Origin: DATFVA01 sp963774455
GTDB taxonomy: Bacteria > Bacteroidota > Ignavibacteria > Ignavibacteriales > Ignavibacteriaceae
Length of the DNA: 64,000 nt
Assembly (NCBI GenBank): GCA_963774455.1
Contig: CAVZFD010000005.1
Span: 124,001-188,000 of the forward strand
Reading direction: 5' to 3'
Shown: positions 18,776 through 27,746 of the stretch, in pieces
Position numbering within the stretch: position 1 is the first letter of the stretch
How the letters are laid out: each line of letters opens with the position of its first letter
Notes under the pieces: model-generated
Seen by the model: the letters and a program-made list of their open reading frames with translations, nothing else
What the model was told of the DNA's origin: nothing
Database searches by the model: none
Position numbers and translations under genes: made by a program

Positions 18776-19644
18776 TAAAAAGTAAATTCTCCCTTAAGAA
18801 CCGTAACTGCTTTCCCTGATATATATAATTCGTCGGTTGACTTTTTATATGAAACCTTAACCCTTCCTTTCCGTCCTATTGTATCTCCCTGTTCAAATAC
18901 TAGGGACAAATCTTCAGCTTCATTATCTACTAAGCCGAGTTCTCTTAATACCATCAGCATTGGTCCGTTTGTTGATCCTGTCACCGGATCTTCATCAATG
19001 CCGTAATAAGGAACAAAATACCTGCTGTGGGCAAAGCTTGAATCCTCCAGGGTTTCCAGGGAGTAAACAACAACTCCTTCAAATTCGTGCTTATCTTCAG
19101 TTAATTTCTTCAGTTTCTTAAAATCCGGTTTTAAACTCTGCAGTGTTTTTAATCCATCCACCCTGAAATAAAGGTTTCCATTATCCAGGATAATAAAGGG
19201 AGTTTCATCAGGAACGGAATTCCTTTCAGCGCCTACAGCCTCAATTACTTCCGCTTTACAACCGGAATATTCCTCAATCTTGTAAATGGGTATCTGCATA
19301 TAGTACCAGCCCTTCCTGATACCGCAGGTTAATATTCCGCTTTGTGTTTCAAACTTTACGGAGGAATTATCTGTCAGCCTGCCGTTCTCAAATAAAAAAT
19401 GGAGTGATGCAATAGTGGCATGACCGCAGAGCTGTACCTCCACTGCCGGTGTGAACCAGCGGAGTTTATAATCTGCTTTCTCTGAAGAGGAGAGGAAAGC
19501 TGTTTCTGCAACATTCATTTCTCGGGCGATTTTCTGCATCAATTCAGAAGAAAAATCCTCTGCGAACATAACGCCCGCAGAATTTCCCTCGAACGAATTC
19601 TCAGTAAATGCATCTATCTGAAATATATTATGAGTTTTTACCAT
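18775..19644 (-). CDS. PhzF family isomerase/epimerase-like protein
   Basis: 289 aa with the two-fold diaminopimelate-epimerase-like fold of PhzF. The family Glu that acts as general acid/base is present as E47 in NVAETAF; FTPAVEVQLCGHATIAS and DPVTGSTNGPM are the other hallmarks. PhzF itself isomerises DHHA in phenazine synthesis, but no phenazine genes are present, so the substrate here is unknown. It overlaps surE by 17 nt upstream and the VWA gene by 1 nt downstream. Confidence 0.92.
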   Translation of the reverse strand: MVKTHNIFQIDAFTENSFEGNSAGVMFAEDFSSELMQKIAREMNVAETAFLSSSEKADYKLRWFTPAVEVQLCGHATIASLHFLFENGRLTDNSSVKFETQSGILTCGIRKGWYYMQIPIYKIEEYSGCKAEVIEAVGAERNSVPDETPFIILDNGNLYFRVDGLKTLQSLKPDFKKLKKLTEDKHEFEGVVVYSLETLEDSSFAHSRYFVPYYGIDEDPVTGSTNGPMLMVLRELGLVDNEAEDLSLVFEQGDTIGRKGRVKVSYKKSTDELYISGKAVTVLKGEFTF

Positions 19645-20407
19645 TCAGCAGGTTCTCAATTTTCCAGTTTTTCATTCTTTTAAAAGTTTCATAATCGGTT
19701 AAGTCGAAATGAATAGGACTAACGGACACATAATTTTTCCTTATCGCAGCCTGGTCTGTTTCAATTTCAGTATCAACCTCCATCAGGTTCCCCGTCAGCC
19801 AGTAATAATTTTTGCCGTACGGATCAACCCTTTGTTCATAAATATCATCCCATTTGGATTTTCCCTGACGCGTCAGCTTTACGCCGGATATCCGGTCCTC
19901 AGGAAGATCAGGTACATTTACATTTAAAAGTGTACCCAGGGGGAGATCTTTACCTGCAAGTTCCAGAGCCAGTAGTTTCGATATTTTCCCTGCAAACCTG
20001 AAATCGGAAGCATCGTGATTCGTAACAGAAATTGCCATAGAAGGGATATCCATTATTGCGGCTTCGCGGGCTGCTGATACAGTTCCTGAATATATTATAT
20101 TTATCGCCGTATTAGAACCGTGATTTATGCCTGACACAACGAGATCTGGCGGCGATTTCATGATATTCCTGACTCCAATCTTAACGCAGTCGGCCGGTGT
20201 GCCGCTTACCGCATAGCCGAAGAAGAATCCGTTCTTTTTATAGTCAGTTACGCGTAGTGGAAGCTGCATTGTTATAGCATGCCCCACCGCGCTTTGTTCC
20301 TTAAGAGGAGCTACTATAGTTACTTCGGCAATTTCTTTAAGTGATTCAGCAAGTGCCGCAATACCCAAAGCTTCAATTCCATCATCATTAGTTATCAGTA
20401 TTTTCAA
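19628..20407 (-). CDS. surE: 5'/3'-nucleotidase SurE
   Basis: A survival protein that removes phosphate from nucleoside monophosphates. With the start at the TTG on 20407 (259 aa) the metal ligands fall at the canonical positions D8 and D9 in ITNDDG, with S39 in KEQSAVGHA and the Asn of VSGINHGSN. AGGAA precedes this TTG; a frame reaching 20422 would add five residues. Other family segments are SGTPADCVKIGV and SGTVSAAREAA. It is first in the surE-phzF-VWA-comF chain. Confidence 0.95.
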   Translation of the reverse strand: MKILITNDDGIEALGIAALAESLKEIAEVTIVAPLKEQSAVGHAITMQLPLRVTDYKKNGFFFGYAVSGTPADCVKIGVRNIMKSPPDLVVSGINHGSNTAINIIYSGTVSAAREAAIMDIPSMAISVTNHDASDFRFAGKISKLLALELAGKDLPLGTLLNVNVPDLPEDRISGVKLTRQGKSKWDDIYEQRVDPYGKNYYWLTGNLMEVDTEIETDQAAIRKNYVSVSPIHFDLTDYETFKRMKNWKIENLLNGKNS

Positions 20408-20537
20408 TGTTATTCCTATCAAGATTCAAACAAGTATGCCAATATAACACTTGCCCTATGGATTCTCAATTGAATGAGAGGGTACTACTTACTAATAATA
20501 TTCCATTTAACTTTTTAATTAACGAATAAATATTTCT

Positions 20538-20545
20538 TAAATTTG
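20538..20545 (+). promoter_or_regulatory. Candidate Bacteroidota-type -7 element before pgeF
   Basis: TAAATTTG matches the TAnnTTTG consensus and lies 10 nt before the pgeF ATG, which would give a very short leader. No TTG -33 element is visible at the usual distance, so this is tentative. Confidence 0.35.
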
Positions 20546-20555
20546 CATTTCTATT

Positions 20556-21293
20556 ATGCTTGTACTTAAGCCATATATATTTAAAGGATTTCCGGAGATA
20601 ATATTCGGATTCAGCACCAAAATTGGTCCCGACTATAATCCGCCGCCCTATTATTTTAACCTGTCTCTTTCTGTGGATGATGGGAGAGAAAGGGTAATAA
20701 ATAACCGGAAAATTTTCTTCGGTTCACTCGGCTTAACCCTGGAAAGTGCTGCATATCAGAAACAGGTACACGGAGATAGAATTACCTACGTTTCTGTTCC
20801 AGGGAATATTGGTGAATCCGATGCAATGATAACTGACCGAACCAATACCTCTTTATGCATCAGCACCGCTGACTGTACTTCAATTTTTATTTATGATTCT
20901 GAGAAAAAAATAATAGCCGGGATCCATTCTGGATGGAGAGGGACACAAAAGAAAATCACGGCGAAAACCTTAAATCGCCTTAAGTCAGAATTCGGATGCA
21001 ATGCTAAGAATTTATTTGTGTATCTTGGACCATCGGTAAGTCAGGTAAACTATGAAGTAGGAAAAGAAGTGGCAGATCTTTTTGAGGCACGGTATATAGA
21101 TAAAAAGAATAATAAACTTCACCTCGATGTTGCGGCAGCAAATTTTGATATGATTCTAAATGCAGGTGTCCCTTACCATCAGATTCAGAAATCCTCCCTG
21201 TGCACTTATGAATATAAAGAGCTGCTTCATTCCTATAGGCGGGACGGTAAAAGTTCCGGCCGGGCCCTTGGTGTTATAGCTTTAAAAGAATAA
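20556..21293 (+). CDS. pgeF: Peptidoglycan editing factor PgeF / YfiH-family (DUF152) protein
   Basis: 245 aa of the YfiH/laccase-domain family. The metal or catalytic residues appear as KQVHGD, TADCTSIFIYD and AGIHSGWRGT. E. coli PgeF removes wrongly incorporated residues from the peptidoglycan stem; other members act as purine nucleoside phosphorylases, so both assignments are possible. It starts a run of six closely spaced same-strand genes ending with the GT9 glycosyltransferase. Confidence 0.92.
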   Translation: MLVLKPYIFKGFPEIIFGFSTKIGPDYNPPPYYFNLSLSVDDGRERVINNRKIFFGSLGLTLESAAYQKQVHGDRITYVSVPGNIGESDAMITDRTNTSLCISTADCTSIFIYDSEKKIIAGIHSGWRGTQKKITAKTLNRLKSEFGCNAKNLFVYLGPSVSQVNYEVGKEVADLFEARYIDKKNNKLHLDVAAANFDMILNAGVPYHQIQKSSLCTYEYKELLHSYRRDGKSSGRALGVIALKE

Positions 21294-21319
21294 AATGAGC
21301 TTAATTTTATGGAGAATTT

Positions 21320-21691
21320 ATGCAGAATATTATAAGGATAAAAAAGGCCACTTTCTACGGATACCATGGGGTTTTATCGGAGGAACAGACTGTAGGCGGA
21401 AATTTTGAAGCGGACGTTGATTTATATACTGATTTTTCAAAAGCAGCAATCGATGATAACCTTTCTGAAACAATAGATTACCACAAAGTGTATAAATTCA
21501 TCTATAAACTTGCACTCGACGAAAAGCATTATCTTATAGAATCCCTTGCGGTCAAGATTGCGGATCAGCTATTGCTTAACTTTAAACGACTTGATAAGGT
21601 ATGCGTTCGTGTAAGGAAAAACAATCCACCGCTTGGAGGAGTAGTTGACTGCGTTGAAGTTGAGGTAATTAAAGACAGAATAGAATTTTAA
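21320..21691 (+). CDS. folB: Dihydroneopterin aldolase
   Basis: Splits 7,8-dihydroneopterin to 6-hydroxymethyl-dihydropterin in folate synthesis. 123 aa with FYGYHGVLSEEQTVGG, the pterin-binding Glu in HYLIESLA and the catalytic Lys in VRVRKNNPPLGG. The next gene, folK, uses its product; the gap is 13 nt. Confidence 0.96.
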   Translation: MQNIIRIKKATFYGYHGVLSEEQTVGGNFEADVDLYTDFSKAAIDDNLSETIDYHKVYKFIYKLALDEKHYLIESLAVKIADQLLLNFKRLDKVCVRVRKNNPPLGGVVDCVEVEVIKDRIEF

Positions 21692-21693
21692 AT

Positions 21694-21707
21694 CCGGAAA
21701 AACCATT
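21694..21707 (+). promoter_or_regulatory. Ribosome binding site and ATT start of folK
   Basis: CCGGA at 21694-21698 is spaced 6 nt from ATT at 21705. No canonical start exists between the upstream in-frame TAG (21681) and the conserved HPPK N-terminus. Confidence 0.55.
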
Positions 21708-22202
21708 TCAGTAACTGCATACATAGCGCTGGGAACCAACAAAGGAAACAGGGAGGAAAATCTACGCAGGGCGGTTGAGCTGCTGGAATTCGACCCTGGC
21801 TGTACCATTACTGCCAAATCTTCAGTGTATGAAACGAAACCTTACGGCAATACAGAACAGGATAATTTTTTAAATGCCGTGATCGGGATAAAGACAGATT
21901 ACTGGCTTAAGGAGCTTTTCCGACTACTTAAGCTGGTTGAAGATCAGCTGGGAAGAAAGAAAAGAGAAAAGTGGGGACCAAGGGAAATTGATCTGGATTT
22001 GTTATTTTACGACAAAACGATTTATTCCGATCATGAACTGAGGATACCACACGAGGGAATAATGAACCGGGATTTCGTAATTGTACCCTTTATCGAAATT
22101 GCCCCGGTTTTTATAATTCCCGAAAAAGAAATTAAAGCTTCAGAAATCGATCTTGAAAAAATCGAAAAAAATATAATCGCTAAAACTGAATACAAATTAT
22201 AA
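21705..22202 (+). CDS. folK: HPPK (2-amino-4-hydroxy-6-hydroxymethyldihydropteridine pyrophosphokinase), apparent ATT start
   Basis: Transfers pyrophosphate from ATP to the FolB product. The HPPK signature is complete: TAYIALGTNKGNREENL at the N-terminus, SSVYETKPYG, then WGPREIDLDLLFYD and LRIPHEGIMNRDFV. The frame is open only from 21684 and has no ATG, GTG or TTG before a GTG at 21825, which would delete the first 40 residues. ATT at 21705, 6 nt after CCGGA, gives MSVTAYIALGTN (165 aa), the normal family start. This is the second ATT start in the window. The stop overlaps the next ATG (TAATG). Confidence 0.92.
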   Translation: MSVTAYIALGTNKGNREENLRRAVELLEFDPGCTITAKSSVYETKPYGNTEQDNFLNAVIGIKTDYWLKELFRLLKLVEDQLGRKKREKWGPREIDLDLLFYDKTIYSDHELRIPHEGIMNRDFVIVPFIEIAPVFIIPEKEIKASEIDLEKIEKNIIAKTEYKL

Positions 22203-22873
22203 TGGTAAATCAATTAATCGATAATCCCGATGTTAAATATATAGCCATTGAAGGCGTGATAGGGGCCGGAAAAACATCACTTGCTAAAAAGATAAGCGAT
22301 AAGCTTAATGCAGAACCCATACTCGAACAATTCGAAGTAAACCCCTTCCTTGAAAAGTTTTACTCCGACCGTAAAAGATATGCTTTCCAGACACAGATGT
22401 TTTTTTTAATAAACCGCTTCAAACAGCAGGAAGAGCTTAACCAAGAAAACCTTTTTACAGAGTTCATAGTTAGCGATTATGTATTTGATAAAGACAGAAT
22501 TTTTGCTTACTTAAACCTTAGCGGCGAGGAACTGAAATTATACGAAAGCATTTTTCCCCTGTTATCTCAAAGTTTAAGAAAACCAGATCTTGTTGTATTT
22601 CTTCAGTCGAGTGTTGATAGGCTAATGTTTAACATTAAAAAAAGAATGAGGAAAATAGAAAGGAATCTTACTAGAAGTTACATTGAGGAACTAAGTGATG
22701 CTTACACACACTTTTTCTTCAGGTATTCAAATACACCTCTGCTTATTGTCAACTCGACCGAAATTGATTTTGTAAATAATGATCAGGATTTCAATGAATT
22801 ATTCAAACAGATATTCAGAAAGGACAGAGGCGTAAAGGAATACTTTAAGCCTGAATCGAAGAGGATAGAATGA
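22202..22873 (+). CDS. Deoxynucleoside kinase
   Basis: 223 aa of the dNK/dGK-dCK family. The P-loop is GVIGAGKTS (18-26), then the substrate-binding Glu in ILEQFEVNPFLEKFY, an FQTQMFFLINRFKQ helix and the DYVFDKDRIFA (DRS-like) motif; the LID-type KKRMRKIERN stretch follows. It phosphorylates deoxynucleosides for salvage; specificity cannot be read from sequence. It is coupled to folK through TAATG; folK-dNK linkage occurs in other Bacteroidota. Confidence 0.9.
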   Translation: MVNQLIDNPDVKYIAIEGVIGAGKTSLAKKISDKLNAEPILEQFEVNPFLEKFYSDRKRYAFQTQMFFLINRFKQQEELNQENLFTEFIVSDYVFDKDRIFAYLNLSGEELKLYESIFPLLSQSLRKPDLVVFLQSSVDRLMFNIKKRMRKIERNLTRSYIEELSDAYTHFFFRYSNTPLLIVNSTEIDFVNNDQDFNELFKQIFRKDRGVKEYFKPESKRIE

Positions 22874-23073
22874 GTTTAATCAGATTAATTTTATTTTTTG
22901 TATTATTTTATGTCATATACTACGTCCTGAAGCTGTTCTTAGTAAACTTCAAGTTAGGAGCAAAAAATAAGGACACTTTCCGGAGAGAAAAAAAGCCTGA
23001 TAGTAAGTTTGATAACGTTGAGGAAGCCGAGTTCAGGGAGATAAAAAAGAAGGATGAGAACGACAAAAATTAA
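22870..23073 (+). CDS. Small membrane protein (DUF4834-like)
   Basis: 67 aa: one N-terminal membrane helix (LIRLILFFVLFYVIYYVLKL) then a charged tail ending near EEAEFREIKKKDE. The tail resembles the short DUF4834 membrane proteins of Bacteroidota; function unknown. Its ATG overlaps the stop codon of the kinase (ATGA), and the GT9 gene follows after 4 nt, so it is embedded in the operon and very probably translated. Confidence 0.75.
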   Translation: MSLIRLILFFVLFYVIYYVLKLFLVNFKLGAKNKDTFRREKKPDSKFDNVEEAEFREIKKKDENDKN

Positions 23074-23077
23074 TTAA

Positions 23078-24178
23078 ATGGCAAAACAAAACTTCATTTC
23101 ATCTGTTCTTTATAATATCTTCAAAAAGCTTTTTTCCGTTCCGGAGAATAAAAGCACAGATCTCGGCAGTCCTAAAAAATTTCTTGTAGTCAGGCAGCAC
23201 AATCAGCTGGGGGATCTCCTTGCCGGTGTTTCCGTATTCAGGGCAATTAAGGAAAAATACCCTCAAAGTCATATTACACTTGTAGTCAGTCCTTTTAATT
23301 ATCCCGGCATGATAAAAAATAAATTTCTCGACAGGGTCTTCATCTTCGATAAAAAGAAGATATATAACCCTTATTACCTTTCGAAGTTTATAAGGCTATT
23401 GAAAGAGGGATATGATGTAACTCTGGTTCCTGTCACTGTTTCTATCTCGTTTACAAGCAACCTTATTGCCCGGTTTTCAAAAACTGAAACCCGGATCGGT
23501 CCGCGAAGTCTTGACGGTAAAAACAACGAAAGTGCTTTTTTATTTGACAGGAGAGTGGAAATAGATTGGAGGAAACATCCCGATTCGAATGTATCTGAGA
23601 GGAGTCTTGATATCGTAAGACCTTTCGGCATAACCACAAATAATTATAGATCAGAAATTACCTTTGACCAGAATGACATTAAGACCGCCGGTAAGTTTAT
23701 AGAATCCTTCCGTAGTAAGAATAACGCTCGGCTGACAGGACTTCACGTCGGGGCAGGCAAACCCCAGAATCGCTGGTCGCTATATAAATATTCCTCACTT
23801 ATTAAACAGCTTAAAGAAAAGTACGAATTGGATTTCTACCTGACTGGTAGTTCAGGCGACAGGGAAGAGATAAAATTTGTTACAGAAAATGTTCCGTTCA
23901 AACTTCCTCTATTCATCAACAGAAAAATTCCGGAAGTTGCAGCATTAATTTCGCTGTCGGATCTGTTTATATCAAATGATACAGGCATAATGCACGTTGC
24001 GGGAACCACAAAAACTCCCCAGATCTCAATCTTTGGTCCTACCAATCCTCTTAATTGGGCACCTATCGGTGAAAACAAGGTATATATTCGCAAATCCGAC
24101 CTTATAGATGACATAGCAGTGGAGGACGTATTCAATTTGTGCGTCCGCTTTTTTTCTTCTGCTGGTAAAGAAAAGTAA
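23078..24178 (+). CDS. Glycosyltransferase family 9 (heptosyltransferase-like)
   Basis: 366 aa with the GT9 pattern: RQHNQLGDLLAGVSVFRAI at the N-terminus, GLHVGAGKPQNRWS in the middle, and FISNDTGIMHVAGTTKTP with ISIFGPTNPLNWAP in the donor-binding half. The family adds ADP-heptose or related sugars to LPS core at the inner-membrane cytoplasmic face. The actual acceptor is unknown and no other LPS genes are adjacent. Confidence 0.9.
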   Translation: MAKQNFISSVLYNIFKKLFSVPENKSTDLGSPKKFLVVRQHNQLGDLLAGVSVFRAIKEKYPQSHITLVVSPFNYPGMIKNKFLDRVFIFDKKKIYNPYYLSKFIRLLKEGYDVTLVPVTVSISFTSNLIARFSKTETRIGPRSLDGKNNESAFLFDRRVEIDWRKHPDSNVSERSLDIVRPFGITTNNYRSEITFDQNDIKTAGKFIESFRSKNNARLTGLHVGAGKPQNRWSLYKYSSLIKQLKEKYELDFYLTGSSGDREEIKFVTENVPFKLPLFINRKIPEVAALISLSDLFISNDTGIMHVAGTTKTPQISIFGPTNPLNWAPIGENKVYIRKSDLIDDIAVEDVFNLCVRFFSSAGKEK

Positions 24179-24310
24179 ACATTTTTTATTTTCCAGTTGT
24201 GTATTTAAGGATGAATTCATAATTTCCGACTGTGTAGTGCTTCTTTAGGGGACAGGCAGTTTTATATCCTATTAGAAATAGATGCTTTTATCACAACCTG
24301 GAGGAGCGCA

Positions 24311-24568
24311 ATGCAGATACTCGACCTTTCAGATTTATCAGATGGCAGTCCTTTCTGTGTCAGTCGAATTATCAGAGAAGGGGAAAAATATTTTGCTGAA
24401 ATCCAGCCGCTTCAAAGCAGGTTCAAAATCCAGATTAACAAAGGAGATTATAAAAAAATTCTTGATGCCTTCCAGCTTAGAAGTGTTATCAAAATTTATC
24501 CCTTTGAGGGAAAGATTACCCGTGAAAATGAATTCATTAACGGTGATTATACGCTGGAAATCACCTAA
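24311..24568 (+). CDS. Small conserved-looking protein of unknown function
   Basis: 85 aa, no signal peptide or membrane helix, mixed charged sequence (VSRIIREGEKYFAEIQPLQS, IKIYPFEGKITRENE) that could form a small beta-rich domain. GGAGGAG precedes the ATG at good spacing, which supports translation; a competing 111-residue frame on the same strand lacks this. No family recognised. It stands alone between GT9 and a 440-nt gap. Confidence 0.6.
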   Translation: MQILDLSDLSDGSPFCVSRIIREGEKYFAEIQPLQSRFKIQINKGDYKKILDAFQLRSVIKIYPFEGKITRENEFINGDYTLEIT

Positions 24569-24983
24569 TTTTCTTCAATATTTATCGACTTTCTACCAAT
24601 TTCTGGAGCATTCTTAAATTGGAGGCACTGCCACTTTGTAATATGTATATTTATTTATTCCTGGAAATTGCGTTTTTTCGCGGCCTCTTTTGAATAAAAA
24701 AGTCCCTAAAAGGTAAATGTATGGTGGACTCGAAAAACGGGGAAACAAAGCGTCTGCCATTTTGTCATACCTGCTTATTTTATCTACACCTTTTTTCGGA
24801 AGGGCTGCATAAAAAGAAGATGCTCGGCAGAACAGCCCAGAGCAGAACGGGATTTCAGGGTTCAAGATTTCTCCAACTTTGTCGGGATCACATCTTGTAT
24901 AGCTGTTACTGAGGATTACTACAAATACTTAGAGGAGCTTTTCCGCTATTATTAAGTAACTTTTAATATATTACCTCCCTTTA
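24569..24983. other. Gap without a recognised gene before lepA
   Basis: Only short, unsupported frames are present on either strand, with no ribosome binding sites or family motifs. No tRNA-like or riboswitch-like fold was recognised. It may hold the lepA promoter region and remnants of lost sequence. Confidence 0.5.
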
Positions 24984-24991
24984 TATATTTG
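24984..24991 (+). promoter_or_regulatory. Candidate Bacteroidota-type -7 element before lepA
   Basis: TATATTTG fits TAnnTTTG and lies 20 nt before the lepA ATG, a plausible leader length. No TTG was seen at the -33 distance. Confidence 0.35.
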
Positions 24992-25011
24992 TATTCAATA
25001 ACAGGAAACGA

Positions 25012-26805
25012 ATGTTAAACATAAGAAATTTTTGTATTGTTGCACATATAGACCACGGTAAGTCTACTATCGCCGACTGCATCCTGGAGAAAACAGGTGC
25101 AGTAACCGAACGTGAAGCCAAAGCCCAGGTGCTTGATGACCTTGAACTTGAAAGAGAGAGGGGTATTACAATAAAATCACACGCCATCCAGATGCATTTC
25201 AAGTCCAGGGATAAAAAAGACTATGTTTTTAACCTGATTGATACACCGGGACATGTCGATTTCTCCTATGAGGTTTCAAGATCGCTTGCAGCCTGTGAAG
25301 GAGCCGTGCTTGTTGTGGATGCTGCACAGGGAGTGGAGGCTCAGACAATAAGCAACCTATATCTTGCTGTTGAGGCAGGACTCGAAATAATTCCCGTCAT
25401 CAATAAAATTGATTTGCCGAGCGCTGAAATTGATAAGGTTAAAAACCAGATAATTGATCTGATAGGGTGCGAAGATGATGAAATTTTGTTGGTTAGTGCG
25501 AAAACCAAGGTTGGGATTGATGAGCTTCTTGAAAGAATTGTAACTAAAATTCCCCCGCCCAAAGGCGACCCTGATGCACCGCTGCAGGCACTGATTTTTG
25601 ATTCCATATTTGATGCTTACCGCGGCGCAATCGCGTACATAAGGATCTTTAACGGCCGGCTCAAAACAAATGATAAGATAAAATTCTTCGCTACTAATAA
25701 CGAATTTGAGGCTGAAGAGATAGGCGTGCTGGGGTTAAGGAAGTTAAAATCCGATGAACTTGAGGCCGGAAACGTGGGATATCTTATAGCGGGCATTAAG
25801 GATGTGAATGATACCAAAGTAGGAGATACTGTTACACATCCAAAAGGTGGGGCCGCCAAACCCCTGCCGGGATATAAGGATGTAAAGCCTATGGTTTACA
25901 GCGGACTTTACCCTACTATTTCGGATGACTTTGAAGATCTTCGTGACGCTCTTGAAAAATTTAAGCTGAATGACTCGGCGCTTGTTTACCAGCCTGAAAC
26001 ATCGGCGGCGCTGGGATTCGGATTCCGGTGTGGATTCCTTGGACTGCTGCATATGGAAATCGTGCAGGAAAGGTTATTACGGGAATATAATCAATCGATT
26101 ATTACCACGCTTCCAAACGTAGAATATATTGTATATAACAAGAAAAATGAAGAAATTATAGTAGACAATCCTGCTGAAATGCCTCCAATAGGCGAAATTG
26201 AAAGGATTGAAGAACCGTTTATAAAAGCCCAGATTGTTTGTCCCAGCGAATATGTCGGCAACATAATGAAGCTTGCAATGGATAAAAGAGGAATTTACAA
26301 AAATACCACTTATATAGATCCGACAAGAGCCGATCTTCAATATGAATTTCCGCTTTCGGAAATCATCTTTGATTTTTATGATAAGCTTAAATCATCAACA
26401 AGGGGATATGCATCATTCGATTATGAATATATAGACTATCGTGATTCCGATCTTGTTAAACTTGACATAATGCTTAACGGCGAACCTGTGGATGCATTAT
26501 CTATGATTGTTCATAGGGATAAATCGTATGACTGGGGCAGGAAAGTCTGCAGCAAATTAAAAGATCTTATTCCCAGGCAGTTATTTGAAGTTTCAATCCA
26601 GGCAGCAATCGGGACCAAAGTAATATCCAAATCTATTGTAAAAGCACTCCGGAAAAATGTACTAGCTAAATGTTATGGTGGGGATATTACCAGAAAAAGA
26701 AAATTACTTGAAAAACAAAAAGAGGGCAAGAGAAGGATGAAACAGGTTGGTAATGTAGAAATTCCCCAAGAGGCTTTCCTTGCTGTACTGCAAATTGACG
26801 AATAG
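25012..26805 (+). CDS. lepA: Elongation factor 4 (LepA) GTPase
   Basis: A ribosome-associated translational GTPase implicated in initiation/biogenesis and back-translocation. 597 aa is standard. G1 is AHIDHGKST, G2 RERGITIKS, G3 DTPGHVDF and G4 NKIDLP. The LepA-specific C-terminal domain is present (AKCYGGDITRKRKLLEKQKE ... GNVEIPQEAFLAVL). lepB follows after 17 nt, the classical lepA-lepB pairing. Confidence 0.98.
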   Translation: MLNIRNFCIVAHIDHGKSTIADCILEKTGAVTEREAKAQVLDDLELERERGITIKSHAIQMHFKSRDKKDYVFNLIDTPGHVDFSYEVSRSLAACEGAVLVVDAAQGVEAQTISNLYLAVEAGLEIIPVINKIDLPSAEIDKVKNQIIDLIGCEDDEILLVSAKTKVGIDELLERIVTKIPPPKGDPDAPLQALIFDSIFDAYRGAIAYIRIFNGRLKTNDKIKFFATNNEFEAEEIGVLGLRKLKSDELEAGNVGYLIAGIKDVNDTKVGDTVTHPKGGAAKPLPGYKDVKPMVYSGLYPTISDDFEDLRDALEKFKLNDSALVYQPETSAALGFGFRCGFLGLLHMEIVQERLLREYNQSIITTLPNVEYIVYNKKNEEIIVDNPAEMPPIGEIERIEEPFIKAQIVCPSEYVGNIMKLAMDKRGIYKNTTYIDPTRADLQYEFPLSEIIFDFYDKLKSSTRGYASFDYEYIDYRDSDLVKLDIMLNGEPVDALSMIVHRDKSYDWGRKVCSKLKDLIPRQLFEVSIQAAIGTKVISKSIVKALRKNVLAKCYGGDITRKRKLLEKQKEGKRRMKQVGNVEIPQEAFLAVLQIDE

Positions 26806-26822
26806 TAAAAAGGAGGCATTAC

Positions 26823-27746
26823 TTGTTTAACCCTTCTCAAAATACTGTTTTTACCGAAGCTCCGCCGCCGGAATATACTCCCCGGAAAAAAAGAACCAGG
26901 TTCGGAACTTTTATCAGGATATTTTTAATAATCCTTGTACTTGCAGTCATAGTTAAATCATTTTTTATTGATGCATTCAGAATACCCACCGGATCAATGG
27001 AAAATACTCTACTCGTAGGTGATAATATCCTCGTCAGTAAAATTGCGTATGACTTTCATACACCCCGTTATATTCCTTTTACGGAAATTTCTATTCCTTC
27101 AGTTGATTTTTTTTCAATTTCAGATCCTGAAAGAGGCGATGTCATCGTCTTCAAGTACCCTTACGGGTCGGAGCTCCCTGATGAAAACAGCATAAACCTG
27201 GTAAAAAGAATTGAGGGTCTTCCCGGGGATATTATCAGGATTAAGAAGCAGGAAGTTTTTGTAAACGGACAACTCCGGCCGTTCCCGTTCGCAGTAAAAA
27301 TAGACCGCAATAACAGGATGGAAGCAGGTGTACCCGAAACAGGCATATTTCCTCCCGACAGCAGCTGGAATAAAGATAATTACGGACCAATTGTGGTGCC
27401 TAAAAAGGGCGACCTAATAGACCTTAACCCACAAAATGCACGTTTCTGGAAACCGATCATAGACAGGGAACTGGGTAAAAATACTCTGAGTGCGGAAGGT
27501 ACAGTTATTACTATTGAAGGGAAACCAGTTCATGGTTATACTCTAACAAAGGATTATTACTTTGTATTAGGTGATAACCGTGAAAATAGTATGGACAGCC
27601 GGTACTGGGGATTTGTCTCCAGGGATACGATAATCGGTCAGGCTTTTTTAATCTACTGGTCGTGGGATCCATATGTACCGAACCGCAAGTTCTATAATAT
27701 TGTAGAACCAATAAGGTTCGACAGGTTATTTAAATCAATCAGATGA
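26823..27746 (+). CDS. lepB: Signal peptidase I
   Basis: Cleaves signal peptides of exported proteins. 307 aa with one N-terminal membrane helix (about 30-48), the catalytic Ser58 in RIPTGSME and the general-base Lys128 in LVKRIEGLPGD, and the box E motif GDNRENSMDSRYWG. A long insertion between the boxes (about 135-235) is common in Bacteroidota. TTG start at 26823 after AAAGGAGG. It overlaps the next gene by 4 nt (ATGA). Confidence 0.96.
   Translation: MFNPSQNTVFTEAPPPEYTPRKKRTRFGTFIRIFLIILVLAVIVKSFFIDAFRIPTGSMENTLLVGDNILVSKIAYDFHTPRYIPFTEISIPSVDFFSISDPERGDVIVFKYPYGSELPDENSINLVKRIEGLPGDIIRIKKQEVFVNGQLRPFPFAVKIDRNNRMEAGVPETGIFPPDSSWNKDNYGPIVVPKKGDLIDLNPQNARFWKPIIDRELGKNTLSAEGTVITIEGKPVHGYTLTKDYYFVLGDNRENSMDSRYWGFVSRDTIIGQAFLIYWSWDPYVPNRKFYNIVEPIRFDRLFKSIR

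Noticed and set aside
24282..24617. 111-codon frame overlapping the 85-aa gene
   Set aside because: The alternative 85-aa frame has the GGAGGAG ribosome binding site and a more protein-like composition.
24721..24912. 63-codon frame in the gap before lepA
   Set aside because: No ribosome binding site and no family resemblance.
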